DNA of 64,000 nt, from contig JACXUO010000005.1 of the NCBI GenBank assembly GCA_014763885.1, positions 1 through 64,000 of the forward strand, in the 5' to 3' direction. Below are positions 38,899 to 47,393 of the stretch, piece after piece. The position numbers and the translations under genes are program-made. The notes beneath the pieces were generated by a model. That model did not search any database. It was not told where the DNA came from and worked only from the letters and a program-made list of their open reading frames with translations. Numbering within the stretch: position 1 is the stretch's first letter; each line of letters starts with the position of its first letter. The DNA comes from Campylobacterales bacterium. GTDB taxonomy: Bacteria; Campylobacterota; Campylobacteria; Campylobacterales; Sulfurovaceae.

Positions 38899-39768
38899 CT
38901 AGGCTTTCCCGAAAAGATCAGGCCGGGTGTTTCGCATCATCTGCATCTCATCTTCCAGGGAGACAACGATACCCGGTTCATAGTCAAAACTGAGTGTTTT
39001 GCTTCGCTCCTCATAATCAAAATGGTTCAGTATCAGCTTCATCGCTTCTATTCTTGCCTTGTGCTTCTCATTGGAACGGATCACATGCCATGGCGCATGC
39101 TTGTGATCTGTCTTCTGGAACATCCTGTACTTCATTTTGCTGAATTCATCCCAGAGCTCCTGTGCCTGGAGATCTACCTCGCTCAGCTTCCATTGTCTCA
39201 GCGGATCAACCCTTCTCTGTTCAAAACGTTCAGCCTGTACTGATTTCTTGACACTGAGATAGAGCTTGATGAGGATCACCCCCTGTCTGCTCACCGATCT
39301 CTCAAAACCGGTAACATCATTCATAAAGAGCTGATACTCTTCGTTTGTACAAAAACCGAATACAGGTTCCACCATCGCACGGTTGTACCAGCTGCGGTCA
39401 AACAGAATGATCTCACCGGCTGAAGGAAAATGTTCCACATATTTCTGATAATACCATTGTGTTGTCTGTTCAGTCGTAGGCTTTCCGAGCGCTACGATAC
39501 GGTAATGCTTCGGGTTCATATATCGAGAGACCGTTCCGATCAGGCTTCCCTTTCCCGCAGCATCCCTGCCCTCAAAGACGATGATCAGTTTTTTCCCGTG
39601 TTTTTCAATATGCTGCTGCAGCTTGATCATCTCTGCCTGATAGAACTCAAGCTCTTTGATCTGGCCAACGATTTTGATCGCCTCTGCCGATTTCTCTCTT
39701 AATTCCTCTTGTTCTTTCTCTAAAATGCGAATACGTTCGCGTAGTACTTCTAACTCATTTTCCTGCAT
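38899..39768 (-). CDS. ppk2: Polyphosphate kinase 2 family protein
   Basis: PPK2 enzymes move phosphate between polyphosphate and nucleoside mono- or diphosphates. The 289-residue cytoplasmic protein has an N-terminal coiled helix, Walker A FEGRDAAGKGSLIG, lid and catalytic blocks ALGKPTTEQTTQWYYQKYVEHFP and FDRSWYNRAMVEPVFGFC, and the C-terminal WHVIRSNEKHKARIEAMKLIL. Size and single-domain layout fit class I PPK2. It is the first gene of the long minus-strand run. The 420-bp gap upstream carries oppositely directed elements. Confidence 0.93.
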   Translation of the reverse strand: MQENELEVLRERIRILEKEQEELREKSAEAIKIVGQIKELEFYQAEMIKLQQHIEKHGKKLIIVFEGRDAAGKGSLIGTVSRYMNPKHYRIVALGKPTTEQTTQWYYQKYVEHFPSAGEIILFDRSWYNRAMVEPVFGFCTNEEYQLFMNDVTGFERSVSRQGVILIKLYLSVKKSVQAERFEQRRVDPLRQWKLSEVDLQAQELWDEFSKMKYRMFQKTDHKHAPWHVIRSNEKHKARIEAMKLILNHFDYEERSKTLSFDYEPGIVVSLEDEMQMMRNTRPDLFGKA

Positions 39769-39996
39769 GCTTTGCCCTTATGCCAACCTATTAATCCGGG
39801 GCTGACTCCCCACCTCCAAGTCCAATAGATATAAAGTCAAAAAAAGGTGGTATGCCCACACTTCACCCACATTATAACATTCCTTCAATCCCCGATACTG
39901 GAGCTCGTGACTGTTTGAAATCTTAGTTTAAATCTCCTTAAGATAGGGCTCGAAAAAATTTATCTCTTTTTTAGCTGTAAAATCCATTTTTCAGAG

Positions 39997-40002
39997 TATA
40001 AT
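39997..40002 (+). promoter_or_regulatory. -10 element in the ppk2 - 40190 gap
   Basis: TATAAT lies within the 39769-40189 gap, which otherwise holds only AT-rich sequence and the tiny frame at 40022. It would serve that frame and the gene at 40190. Confidence 0.4.
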
Positions 40003-40021
40003 TTTTTATCGGTTATGGTTT

Positions 40022-40177
40022 ATGGTGGACGGTCATTGCGATACGTACCCGGAGAATGAAGATATCAGTGGATATCTATACAATTTAGATGTTGATGTTG
40101 GAGGCATCACCCAAGTGAAAACGATCCACTCGTTCACCGTACGCTCTCAAACAACTTCTATGGAAATGAAGCTGTAA
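40022..40177 (+). CDS. Possible 51-residue small protein
   Basis: An ATG 20 bases after a TATAAT box opens a 51-codon frame ending 12 bp before the gene at 40190. Its start lacks a Shine-Dalgarno. The peptide is acidic at first (VDGHCDTYPENEDISGYLYN) and then strand-like (TQVKTIHSFTVRSQTTSMEM). It could be a real small gene, a decayed gene end, or chance. Not recognised. Confidence 0.3.
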   Translation: MVDGHCDTYPENEDISGYLYNLDVDVGGITQVKTIHSFTVRSQTTSMEMKL

Positions 40178-40189
40178 GAGGAAGATACG

Positions 40190-40441
40190 ATGACTATAAA
40201 AGATATGGAATTTACCCTAAAGACATACGGCGTTGAGCCGGAAGATATCGAGACGCTTGTGTCGCACTACAAAAAGGCACATGCAAGTCTCTCCCAACTC
40301 GATGAAATGCTTGAAGAGATGGGATACGCAAGAATCTTTACTGATGAGATATTCGGCTGGATGGATGATGATGAGGATGAGTATGACGATTCATTTTCCT
40401 ATAGCGAAAAAAACCATCACCGACCTCAGTGGGTAGATTGA
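40190..40441 (+). CDS. Small acidic protein of unknown function
   Basis: An 83-residue soluble protein, not recognised. The N-terminal 60 residues look helical (DMEFTLKTYGVEPEDIETLVSHYKKAHASLSQLDEMLEEMGY). A very acidic stretch (MDDDEDEYDD) follows, then a His/Trp tail. GAGGAAG lies about 6 bases before the ATG. A perfect hairpin terminator follows at 40455-40479, so it looks like a real monocistronic or bicistronic unit. Confidence 0.65.
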   Translation: MTIKDMEFTLKTYGVEPEDIETLVSHYKKAHASLSQLDEMLEEMGYARIFTDEIFGWMDDDEDEYDDSFSYSEKNHHRPQWVD

Positions 40442-40454
40442 TCATTATTACCTC

Positions 40455-40479
40455 AAAGCGCTAAATTTTTTAGCGCTTT
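40455..40479 (+). terminator. Hairpin terminator after the small acidic gene
   Basis: Perfect 11-bp arms AAAGCGCTAAA (40455-40465) and TTTAGCGCTTT (40469-40479) lie 14 bp past the stop codon. Confidence 0.65.
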
Positions 40480-40518
40480 ACCTACTGTATTTCAACTACT
40501 TTTTGCATAATTACACCT

Positions 40519-40785
40519 ATGAATGAAACAGAATTTTATACCAGGCTTTCAGCGCTCCCCGATGGTGCCACTGATCTCTTCTACAGGAACAGACGCTACC
40601 TGCTCCGCAAAGAGACCCTGCTCGATGGCAAACTGATCAAAATCTATGCCGAGGAACTCGGAGGCAATGACATCGTCAGCGGGAACTACTACCCCACCAT
40701 GAAAGGCGGGATGCTGAAACCCTGCGAGATGAGTGATGAGAAGGTGATAGAGTTTATCTTTCATGCATCATCCAAACGCAATTGA
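40519..40785 (+). CDS. Small conserved-looking protein of unknown function
   Basis: An 88-residue soluble protein with no signal peptide or known motif. It starts about 7 bases after a CATAAT box (40507-40512), implying a short leader. It has a mixed strand/helix pattern (GATDLFYRNRRYLLRKETLLDGKLIKIYAEELGGNDIVSGNYY) and ends VIEFIFHASSKRN. Codon use resembles neighbouring core genes. Function not assigned. Confidence 0.6.
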   Translation: MNETEFYTRLSALPDGATDLFYRNRRYLLRKETLLDGKLIKIYAEELGGNDIVSGNYYPTMKGGMLKPCEMSDEKVIEFIFHASSKRN

Positions 40786-40878
40786 TTGACCCCATCTGAT
40801 TCTCTCCAATCGTTTCATCGGCTCTGATCTCTAAAGAAAAACAGAAAAAAACCGCTTTAAATTCAGCCTTGAAAAGGT

Positions 40879-40884
40879 TATAAT
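40879..40884 (+). promoter_or_regulatory. -10 element of the tonB-exbBD operon
   Basis: TATAAT with TTGAAAAGG just upstream, about 170 bases before the tonB ATG. A second AT-rich stretch at about 40943-40957 (ATAATTTTTATCAT) could be a weak Fur-like site, but it does not match the consensus well. Confidence 0.4.
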
Positions 40885-41053
40885 AGTAGGGATGATCAAT
40901 ATAACTGTTGCGGAAATCAGTATAAGATCCAGAGAGGGGGAAGTATAATTTTTATCATGAAACGATTCAAATCATGTTTGGTCCCAATGTTAAAATGCGG
41001 TCAAGCTTTCACGCTCTGTTTAACCCTACTTTACAGGGAGCAAACCTAAGCAT

Positions 41054-41586
41054 ATGAATAGCAAAACCGGTCTCTTCGCTTCATTTATTATTGTCGTAGT
41101 GTTCCATACCTATCTGCTGAGCGCATATAAGGTGGAGCAGATACATATCGCACTGCCCTCTACAGGAAAGGTCTCTACCGTAATAAACCTCCAGAGAGTC
41201 TGCCTCAAAGGTTCCGAACCTGTGGCCGAATCTCTGAGCGATGAGCCTGCCTCCGAAGCGCTTTATGACGAGACGCCTCCAGAACCAGAACCAGAACCGA
41301 AGATTATTTTTCAATGGTATGGAAGATGATAGAGCGAAAAAAAAGATATCCCAGTGTGGCAAAACAACTGCACCAGGAGGGTGTTGTACATCTCTCTTTC
41401 ACGATAGGCAAAGATGGACAAATCAGAAATATCGGTTTGGCAAAAAAGTCTCCCTATCAACGGTTAAACAATGCAGCCCTGAGAATACTCAGGGAGATCG
41501 GGTCTTTTCCTCCCATTCCCAAAGCGCTCAAGAGAGACTCTCTCTCGATCATTGTCCCTCTCAGATATAAAATTCAACGAAACTAG
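41054..41586 (+). pseudogene. tonB: TonB energy transducer, split by a single-base frameshift
   Basis: TonB couples proton-motive force to outer-membrane receptors. The first frame (41054-41329) gives the membrane anchor (LFASFIIVVVFHTYLLSA) and an acidic Pro-rich spacer (PPEPEPEPK). The second (to 41586) gives the TonB C-terminal domain (YFSMVWKMIERKKRYPSVAKQLHQEGVVHLSFTIGKDGQI). The switch is at about 41297-41303, and one added base yields a continuous 177-residue TonB. The gene lies 9 bp before exbB, so the operon looks intact apart from this lesion. Unlike the other frameshifts here it is not in a long homopolymer. Confidence 0.75.
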
Positions 41587-41595
41587 GAGTCCAAA

Positions 41596-42102
41596 GTGTT
41601 AGATATTATGCATTATGTAGATAGAGGGGGTATTATCGTCTATATCCTCATTGGGTTAAATATTGTCGGTTTTACGATAATGTTATGGAAGTTTATCGTG
41701 CTTATTCTCGCAAGGTGGCAGAAAGAAAGGATCATCAAAGAGATCCTTGTCTTTGTCCGGGAACACGACCTGCACATAAAAGAGAAAGCCATGCAGAATG
41801 CGATCGATCATCAGATCAACGCTTTGGAGCTTGGATTGAATACGATCAAGACCATTGCCTCCATTGCACCGCTTTTGGGTCTGCTTGGAACTGTAATCGG
41901 TGTCCTGGGTGCATTTGATGCGGTTAGTCAGCAGGGGCTTGGAGATCCGGCGGTATTCTCTTCGGGTATCTCCGTTGCCCTGATCACTACGGTGGCAGGA
42001 CTGATCGTGGCGATCCCGCACTATATCGGGTACAACTACTTTATATCGCTTCTGGCAAATATTGAGATCGGACTTGAAAAAGAGGTGCTGGAGCAGCTAT
42101 GA
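41596..42102 (+). CDS. exbB: TonB-system proton channel protein ExbB
   Basis: A 168-residue MotA/TolQ/ExbB-family inner-membrane protein. It has three hydrophobic segments (about 9-29; 85-110 with IASIAPLLGLLGTVIGVLGAFDAV; 125-150 SSGISVALITTVAGLIVAIPHYIGYN). It uses proton flow with ExbD to energise TonB. The start is GTG at 41596 with AGGAG 6 bases upstream. It overlaps exbD by 4 bp. Confidence 0.92.
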   Translation: MLDIMHYVDRGGIIVYILIGLNIVGFTIMLWKFIVLILARWQKERIIKEILVFVREHDLHIKEKAMQNAIDHQINALELGLNTIKTIASIAPLLGLLGTVIGVLGAFDAVSQQGLGDPAVFSSGISVALITTVAGLIVAIPHYIGYNYFISLLANIEIGLEKEVLEQL

Positions 42103-42488
42103 GACGACGAGAACCCCTGGTACCGGAGATGACTCCGCTGATTGATGTAGTCTTTATTCTGATCATATTTTTTATCGTCACCTCGATATTCAAAAAAGAG
42201 GAACTGGCACTTCTTCTCAATCTGCCCTCCTCCAGTGCGAAGAAACTGGATATCGAGAAAGAACAGATCACCATTGAACTCTCGGAAGCGCAGCTCGCAT
42301 TCAGAGGCGAAGAGGTGACACTTGAAATGCTGGAGGAAGCACTGAAAAAAATAGAAGATAAGAAAAGAGCCGTCATTGTCAGGATAGATGAAGAGGTGAT
42401 CTATAAAAGGATCGTCCAGGTCCTGGATATGCTTCAAACGTATGAGTTGAACAATCTGGCACTGGTGACCAAGAAAAAAGATCAATAG
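42099..42488 (+). CDS. exbD: TonB-system protein ExbD
   Basis: A 129-residue protein with a short cytoplasmic N-terminus (RRREPLVPEMTPLIDVVFILIIFFIVTS) containing the single TM helix and the proton-carrying Asp in PLIDVVF. A periplasmic domain (VIVRIDEEVIYKRIVQVLDML) follows. It partners ExbB; the start overlaps the exbB stop (ATGA). Downstream, convergent with the DUF3108 gene, a CCGCC/GGCGG hairpin near 42520-42537 may end both transcripts. Confidence 0.93.
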   Translation: MRRREPLVPEMTPLIDVVFILIIFFIVTSIFKKEELALLLNLPSSSAKKLDIEKEQITIELSEAQLAFRGEEVTLEMLEEALKKIEDKKRAVIVRIDEEVIYKRIVQVLDMLQTYELNNLALVTKKKDQ

Positions 42489-42567
42489 TTCAGCATAAGA
42501 AAGAAGCAGGAAAAGCATTCCGCCGCTCATAGGGCGGTGATGAAGAAAAAACTCTCTCTGATGCAGA

Positions 42568-43305
42568 CTATTTGATACGCTCGGCCGTAAGATCACCGAA
42601 CATCACAAGGTCTTTCAGGACCGCCTTCTGCGTGATCCCGTCTTTGCCGATTGCAATCATCAGCTCGCCTTTGTTGCTGGAGAAGATCTTCTGATAGATG
42701 ATCGCTGTGAGATAACGGTACGCTCCCCTGCCCAGGGTATCGGTATACTTTTTGAGCTGATCGGGTTTGGGCAGGCGTATCTCCACCTTTCCGTCCTGCT
42801 TTTCCGCTCCTATCGCACGAAACGTGTAGAGCCCCGGTTTGCTCTTTGCATCGAGCAGCTTCGGCAGGTTGAAATAGAGTGTCAGAAGATCATCTGTGCT
42901 GAAAAAGTCCAGCGTGCTCTCTGTATGGGCTGTCAGCTTGCCTTTTCTGTATTTTTTGCTGCTTTTTGAAACGATCTTTTTTTGATGATCTACCGTATAG
43001 ACCTTTTCTCTTTTTTTCTCCCCATACTCCACTTCAATCGTGTAGCGTTCTGTATAATATCTCCCGTTTTGTATAAATCCCTCGGAGAGATGTGTCTCTT
43101 TCCTGTTTCGGCTGAGTGCTTTGGCCATCCCCGTGGCTCTGGCATCGATAGAGAGCCTGTAACGGTTCCCATTCGTCTCCAGATGTGCATGGGAAACCCC
43201 CAGTTCCCCGAGTATCCCGAACTTCACCTTATACTTCACATCCAAAACCTGGGCATCAAGCCAGGAGAGAGACAAAAACAGACCAATCAACAGATACTTT
43301 TTCAC
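42568..43305 (-). CDS. DUF3108-family exported protein
   Basis: A 245-residue protein with a signal peptide (MKKYLLIGLFLSLSWLDAQ). A beta-rich DUF3108 domain follows, seen in VLDVKYKVKFGILGELGVSHAHLE, the repeated HLSEGFIQNGRYYTERYTIEVEYG pattern, STDDLLTLYFNLPKLLDA and KGELMIAIGKDGITQKAVL. DUF3108 proteins are periplasmic or envelope proteins of uncertain function. The start is GTG at 43305 with GGGAAG upstream. It is convergent with exbD and divergent from the MscS-type gene. Confidence 0.75.
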   Translation of the reverse strand: MKKYLLIGLFLSLSWLDAQVLDVKYKVKFGILGELGVSHAHLETNGNRYRLSIDARATGMAKALSRNRKETHLSEGFIQNGRYYTERYTIEVEYGEKKREKVYTVDHQKKIVSKSSKKYRKGKLTAHTESTLDFFSTDDLLTLYFNLPKLLDAKSKPGLYTFRAIGAEKQDGKVEIRLPKPDQLKKYTDTLGRGAYRYLTAIIYQKIFSSNKGELMIAIGKDGITQKAVLKDLVMFGDLTAERIK

Positions 43306-43379
43306 TACAATGCTTCCCTTCGGTATACTTTAGTACGAATTTTACTATAATATCGTAAATCAACCAAAAGGAATCATCG

Positions 43380-44558
43380 ATGTCGGCAGGAGACACCGCA
43401 GAAAACAATACCACCATTGCACTCAACGTGATTGATGAGCTTGATCTGGGACTACCTACAGAAGTACAAAAGCTGCTTGCCCCGCTCTATGAGGCCTTCC
43501 CGGCTCTATCCAATACGATCCTGGATATCCCCTATGCCAACCTGATCGCAGCAATACTGGTTTTTCTCTTCTTTCTGCTGCTGCGCAGATTCTTTACTTC
43601 GGTGATCGTTGTAACCTTGCAGAAATTTGCCCAAAGAACCTCCACCCATTATGACGAAAAGATTATCTCCGCACTCAAAGGGCCTCTTGGTTTCATGTTT
43701 ATTCTTGTCGGAATCCACCTTTTTTTCATTCTTATTTTCAAAGAGACAGAAGTGATCAAACAGATCCTCGAAACCCTGGTCGTCTATACCGTATTCTGGG
43801 CAATCCTTTCCATCATAGAAGCGATGAGAAGTGTGGTTTACGAAATCACGGGGAAATTCAACAAAGACCTCTCCAAGGAGATGGGAAATTTTATTCTGGC
43901 ATTGATTAAAATCCTGGTCGCAGGCATAGGCCTGGGGGCGATGCTGCAGGTATGGGGGATCAATGTCACTGCCCTTGTAGCATCACTGGGGATCGGTGGT
44001 CTTGCCTTTGCACTGGCAGCAAAAGACACTGTTGCCAACCTATTTGGCTCATTCTCACTCCTGGCTGACCGCACGATCCGTATAGGAGAGTGGATCATCG
44101 TCAACAATGCTGAAGGTGTGGTCGAGGATATCGGTATGCGTACGACCAAGATACGCTCTTTTGACAAATCCATTATCACTGTACCCAACCATGTGATTGC
44201 CAACAACCCGATAGAGAACTTTTCACGAAGAGGTATCCGGCGCATCAGGATGCATATCGGCCTTACCTACGCTACGACCACCGAACAGATCACTACTATC
44301 GTCAATGGGATCAAAACCATGCTGCAAACGCATGAGGGTATTTCACACAATGATACGCTGCTTGTCAATTTCGAATCGTTCGGAGACTCATCACTCAATA
44401 TTTTTGTCTATACCTTTACCAATACGGCTAACTGGGAAGACTATCTGCAGATCAGGGAAGATATCAATTTGAAGATTATGAAAATCGTTGCAGAGCACGG
44501 CGCGAGCTTTGCCTTCCCTTCCCAGTCTCTCTATATAGAGAGCATGCCCCAAACATGA
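43380..44558 (+). CDS. Mechanosensitive ion channel, MscS family
   Basis: A 392-residue inner-membrane channel that releases solutes on osmotic downshock. N-terminal TM helices (about 55-80, 105-125, 130-150) precede the pore helix (LQVWGINVTALVASLGIGGLAFALAAKDTVANLFGSF). The MscS beta domain (RIGEWIIVNNAEGVVEDIGMRTTKIRSFDKSIITVPNHVI) and the C-terminal alpha/beta vestibule follow. It is longer than E. coli MscS (286) because of extra N-terminal helices, like YnaI-type channels. Confidence 0.93.
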   Translation: MSAGDTAENNTTIALNVIDELDLGLPTEVQKLLAPLYEAFPALSNTILDIPYANLIAAILVFLFFLLLRRFFTSVIVVTLQKFAQRTSTHYDEKIISALKGPLGFMFILVGIHLFFILIFKETEVIKQILETLVVYTVFWAILSIIEAMRSVVYEITGKFNKDLSKEMGNFILALIKILVAGIGLGAMLQVWGINVTALVASLGIGGLAFALAAKDTVANLFGSFSLLADRTIRIGEWIIVNNAEGVVEDIGMRTTKIRSFDKSIITVPNHVIANNPIENFSRRGIRRIRMHIGLTYATTTEQITTIVNGIKTMLQTHEGISHNDTLLVNFESFGDSSLNIFVYTFTNTANWEDYLQIREDINLKIMKIVAEHGASFAFPSQSLYIESMPQT

Positions 44559-44580
44559 TTTGCACAAACCAATAATATGG

Positions 44581-44586
44581 TATAAT
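44581..44586 (+). promoter_or_regulatory. -10 element upstream of der
   Basis: TATAAT lies 160 bases before the der ATG. The palindromic element 44608-44718 lies between, so it would be in the der transcript leader. Confidence 0.35.
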
Positions 44587-44607
44587 CACAAAACAAAATC
44601 GCATACC

Positions 44608-44718
44608 TCTCGTTCCCAACCTCCTCGTTGGGAATGCGTATTTGACTCTATATCTCATAGCAGGATCATGGTCTCCAATCGTATAGATGCATTCCGCCTC
44701 CGCAGAGCTGGAACGAGA
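44608..44718. repeat. Palindromic miniature element with TCTCGTTCC / GGAACGAGA ends
   Basis: A 111-bp element with inverted ends TCTCGTTCC (44608-44616) and GGAACGAGA (44710-44718) and inner inverted arms GGAATGC (44631-44637) and GCATTCC (44689-44695). The left end itself folds (TTCCCAAC/GTTGGGAA). The pattern of TCGTTCCC, GGGAATGC, GCATTCC, GGAACGAG resembles a widely scattered intergenic repeat of Proteobacteria. It holds no coding frame, so it is a MITE- or REP-like element. Confidence 0.55.
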
Positions 44719-44741
44719 ATTTGTAAAAAGAAAGAATATTC

Positions 44742-46142
44742 ATGTCAGATCTTAAAAAAGTAGCCATTATAGGACGCCCCAATGTAGGCAAAAGCTCACT
44801 CTTCAACCGTCTTGCCAGACAGCGGGATGCCATCACTTCAGATATGTCCGGAACGACACGAGATGTGAAAAAACGTGTCGTCACGATCTCAGGGAACCGT
44901 GACTTTGAGATCCTTGATACAGGGGGGATCGACTACTCTTCGGAGCTCTTCAGCAAAGTGGCAGAACATGCACTCAGAGCTGCCAAAGAAGCAGATATTA
45001 TCATCTATATGGTCAACGGCAAAGTACTTCCCGAAGAGGAGGATAGAGAACTCTTCTACAAACTTCAGGCCCTCTATAAACCGTTGGCACTCGTCGTCAA
45101 CAAGATCGACAACGAGAAAGAAGAGGAGCGCTACTGGGAATTCCTGGAGTTTGGTGCGGAACGTACCTTTCCGCTCTCTGTAAGCCACAACCGCTACTTC
45201 AACGACTTCTATGCCTGGCTTGAAGAACACATTCCTCCGCGCGAAGAAGAAACCGCACTGGAACTTGATGAGGAGATCGATCCGTTTGCGGAGATGCTCG
45301 AAGAGATCAACTTTGACCGCGAAGAAGAAGAGGAAGAGGATAGAGAGATCAAAGTCGCGCTTATCGGACGTGTCAATACAGGGAAAAGCTCCCTGCTCAA
45401 TGCACTGGTGGGCGAAGAACGTACCATCGTCTCTGATGTTGCAGGAACAACGATCGATCCTGTCGATGAGTCCATCGAACACAATGAGTATAAGATCACC
45501 TTTGTCGATACGGCGGGGATCAGAAGAAGAGGCAAGATCCTGGGGATTGAGAAATATGCCCTGGGTCGGACCGAAGAGATGCTTGAGCAGGCAGATATCG
45601 CACTGCTTCTGATCGATGCCACGGCAGGAGTGACTGAGCTGGATGAGAGGATTGCCGGATTGATCGAAAAGTTTAAACTGGGTTCGCTGATCGTGATCAA
45701 CAAATGGGATGTCCGAGAAGAGAAGAGTTATGAACAGGCGATCGATGATATCCGTGATGAGCTCAAGTTCCTCCATTATGCACCGATCATTACTGTCTCG
45801 GCAAAAACCGGGCAGCGTGTACACAAGATACTTGACCAGATCGTTGCGATCTATGAGCGCTACAAACAGCGTATCCCTACCTCAAAACTCAACGATGTAC
45901 TGCGTGAAGCGATCAGCCGTCACCATATCCCTTCACACCATGGTGCAGTGGTCAAGATCAAGTTTGCCACACAGTATGAGACCAAACCGCCGAAGATCGC
46001 GCTGATTGTCAACCATCCTAATTTCCTGCATTTCAGCTACAAACGCTATCTGGCGAACTTCATCAGAAGCAAGTTTGACTTCGAGGGGGTTCCTCTCGAT
46101 CTGGAGACACGAAAACGCGGTGAAAGAAAGATCGACGAGTAA
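44742..46142 (+). CDS. der: Ribosome-assembly GTPase Der (EngA)
   Basis: Der is a tandem GTPase needed for 50S subunit maturation. The first G domain has GRPNVGKSS, DTGGIDY and NKID. The second has GRVNTGKSS, DTAGIRRRG and NKWD. An acidic linker (EEEEEED) lies between, and a KH-like C-terminal domain follows (ALIVNHPNFLHFSYKRYLANFIRSKFDFEGVPL). The 466-residue length is normal. The ribosome site (AAAGAAAG) is weak. Thr replaces the usual Val in the second P-loop, a minor variant. Confidence 0.97.
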   Translation: MSDLKKVAIIGRPNVGKSSLFNRLARQRDAITSDMSGTTRDVKKRVVTISGNRDFEILDTGGIDYSSELFSKVAEHALRAAKEADIIIYMVNGKVLPEEEDRELFYKLQALYKPLALVVNKIDNEKEEERYWEFLEFGAERTFPLSVSHNRYFNDFYAWLEEHIPPREEETALELDEEIDPFAEMLEEINFDREEEEEEDREIKVALIGRVNTGKSSLLNALVGEERTIVSDVAGTTIDPVDESIEHNEYKITFVDTAGIRRRGKILGIEKYALGRTEEMLEQADIALLLIDATAGVTELDERIAGLIEKFKLGSLIVINKWDVREEKSYEQAIDDIRDELKFLHYAPIITVSAKTGQRVHKILDQIVAIYERYKQRIPTSKLNDVLREAISRHHIPSHHGAVVKIKFATQYETKPPKIALIVNHPNFLHFSYKRYLANFIRSKFDFEGVPLDLETRKRGERKIDE

Positions 46143-46238
46143 TAGGGAAGTGCATCCAAACCGCTATCTTCTTCACGATAAAAGCGCTTCTCTCCCCCTG
46201 ATAGTGATAGCAGGTAAAAGCCTAAAGCGCTCACCTGC

Positions 46239-46244
46239 TATAAT
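46239..46244 (+). promoter_or_regulatory. -10 element of trpS inside an inverted repeat
   Basis: TATAAT lies 25 bases before the trpS ATG. The repeat AGCAGGT (46209-46215) / ACCTGCT (46233-46239) ends at the first base of the box and could be an operator or a hairpin of the upstream transcript. Confidence 0.4.
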
Positions 46245-46269
46245 CTCAAAAAAATTTTAGGATATCGCG

Positions 46270-47229
46270 ATGCGTGTACTTACAGGAATCCAGGCTTCAG
46301 GGAAACTTCATTTGGGAAACTACTTTGGAGCAATGAAACCCATGGTAGAGCTTCAGGAGAACCACGAACTCTTTACCTTTATTGCCAACTACCACTCTTT
46401 GACCACCTCCAAAGATGCCGATACGCTTAGACAATATACGATTGATGCCGCAGTGGACTACCTCTCTGTCGGAATAGACCCGGATAAAACCACTTTCTGG
46501 ATCCAAAGCCATGTACCCGAGGTACTCGAACTCTACTGGATACTCTCCAAATTCACGCCGATGGGACTGCTTGAACGTGCACACTCCTACAAAGACAAAG
46601 TGGCAAAAGGGATCCCCGCCAGCCATGCGCTCTTCAGCTATCCTGTCCTGATGGCAGCCGATATTCTTCTACTTGACACCGAACAGGTGCCGGTAGGAAA
46701 AGACCAGATCCAGCATGTGGAGATGACACGGGATATCGCGATCAAGTTCAACAATGAGTACGGAGAGCTCTTTATACTGCCTGAGCACCTGGTACAGGAA
46801 GAGGTAGCCACGATCCCCGGAATTGACGGACAGAAGATGAGCAAGAGTTACAACAATGCGATCGATCTCTTTATGGATGAGAAATCGCTCCAGAAAAGAT
46901 GCAACAAGATCGTCTCCTCCTCTACCCCGCTGGGTGAACCACTAGAGTATGAAGGAGACAATATCTATGCATTGGCTTCGCTCTTCCTGAATGACGAAGA
47001 GAAACTCGAACTACAGGCACGCTACAGAAGCGGGAAAGAGGGATACGGCCACTTCAAAAAATATCTCAAGGAACTGATCTGGGAAGAACTTGGGGAAGCG
47101 AGAGAGAAGAGAGAATACTACCTCAGCCATATGGATGAAGTACACGACATTCTCGCTCAGGGAGCAAAAAAAGCTTCAACCATCGCTTCGGCAAAGATGG
47201 AAAAAGTCAAAGCAGCAATAGGGCTCTAA
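46270..47229 (+). CDS. trpS: Tryptophanyl-tRNA synthetase
   Basis: This class I synthetase charges tRNA-Trp. The 319-residue protein has the HIGH-type motif (SGKLHLGNYFGAM), the Trp-binding region (HSYKDKVAKGIPASHALFSYPVLMAADILLLDTEQVPVGKDQIQHVEMTRDIA) and the KMSKS loop (DGQKMSKSYNN). The start ATG follows AGGATATCGCG. A hairpin terminator lies 10 bp past the stop. Confidence 0.97.
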   Translation: MRVLTGIQASGKLHLGNYFGAMKPMVELQENHELFTFIANYHSLTTSKDADTLRQYTIDAAVDYLSVGIDPDKTTFWIQSHVPEVLELYWILSKFTPMGLLERAHSYKDKVAKGIPASHALFSYPVLMAADILLLDTEQVPVGKDQIQHVEMTRDIAIKFNNEYGELFILPEHLVQEEVATIPGIDGQKMSKSYNNAIDLFMDEKSLQKRCNKIVSSSTPLGEPLEYEGDNIYALASLFLNDEEKLELQARYRSGKEGYGHFKKYLKELIWEELGEAREKREYYLSHMDEVHDILAQGAKKASTIASAKMEKVKAAIGL

Positions 47230-47238
47230 GCCCTCCTG

Positions 47239-47254
47239 CCAGGCTGAAGCCTGG
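47239..47254. terminator. Hairpin between convergent trpS and murI
   Basis: CCAGGC (47239-47244) pairs with GCCTGG (47249-47254); T-rich sequence with a TTTTTT run follows some 20 bases on. The rest of the gap to 47393 shows nothing else. Confidence 0.5.
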
Positions 47255-47393
47255 ATTTGTCTATCTCTATCCTTTTTTCTTTCACCTGGCACCTGATTTT
47301 ACTTATGATTCTCTCCCACAATCATCAACGAGAACGCTATCTGCTCCGGAAAACAACTATTTTAATGGTCAAAATCCTGATAGGATGGAGAGA

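Noticed and set aside
40957-41049. A 30-codon frame ending 4 bp before tonB that could be a leader peptide
   Set aside because: It has no ribosome site at a workable distance and no tract of one amino acid typical of attenuation leaders.
44889-45824. A 311-codon minus-strand frame
   Set aside because: It is antisense to the Der G domains; no motifs.
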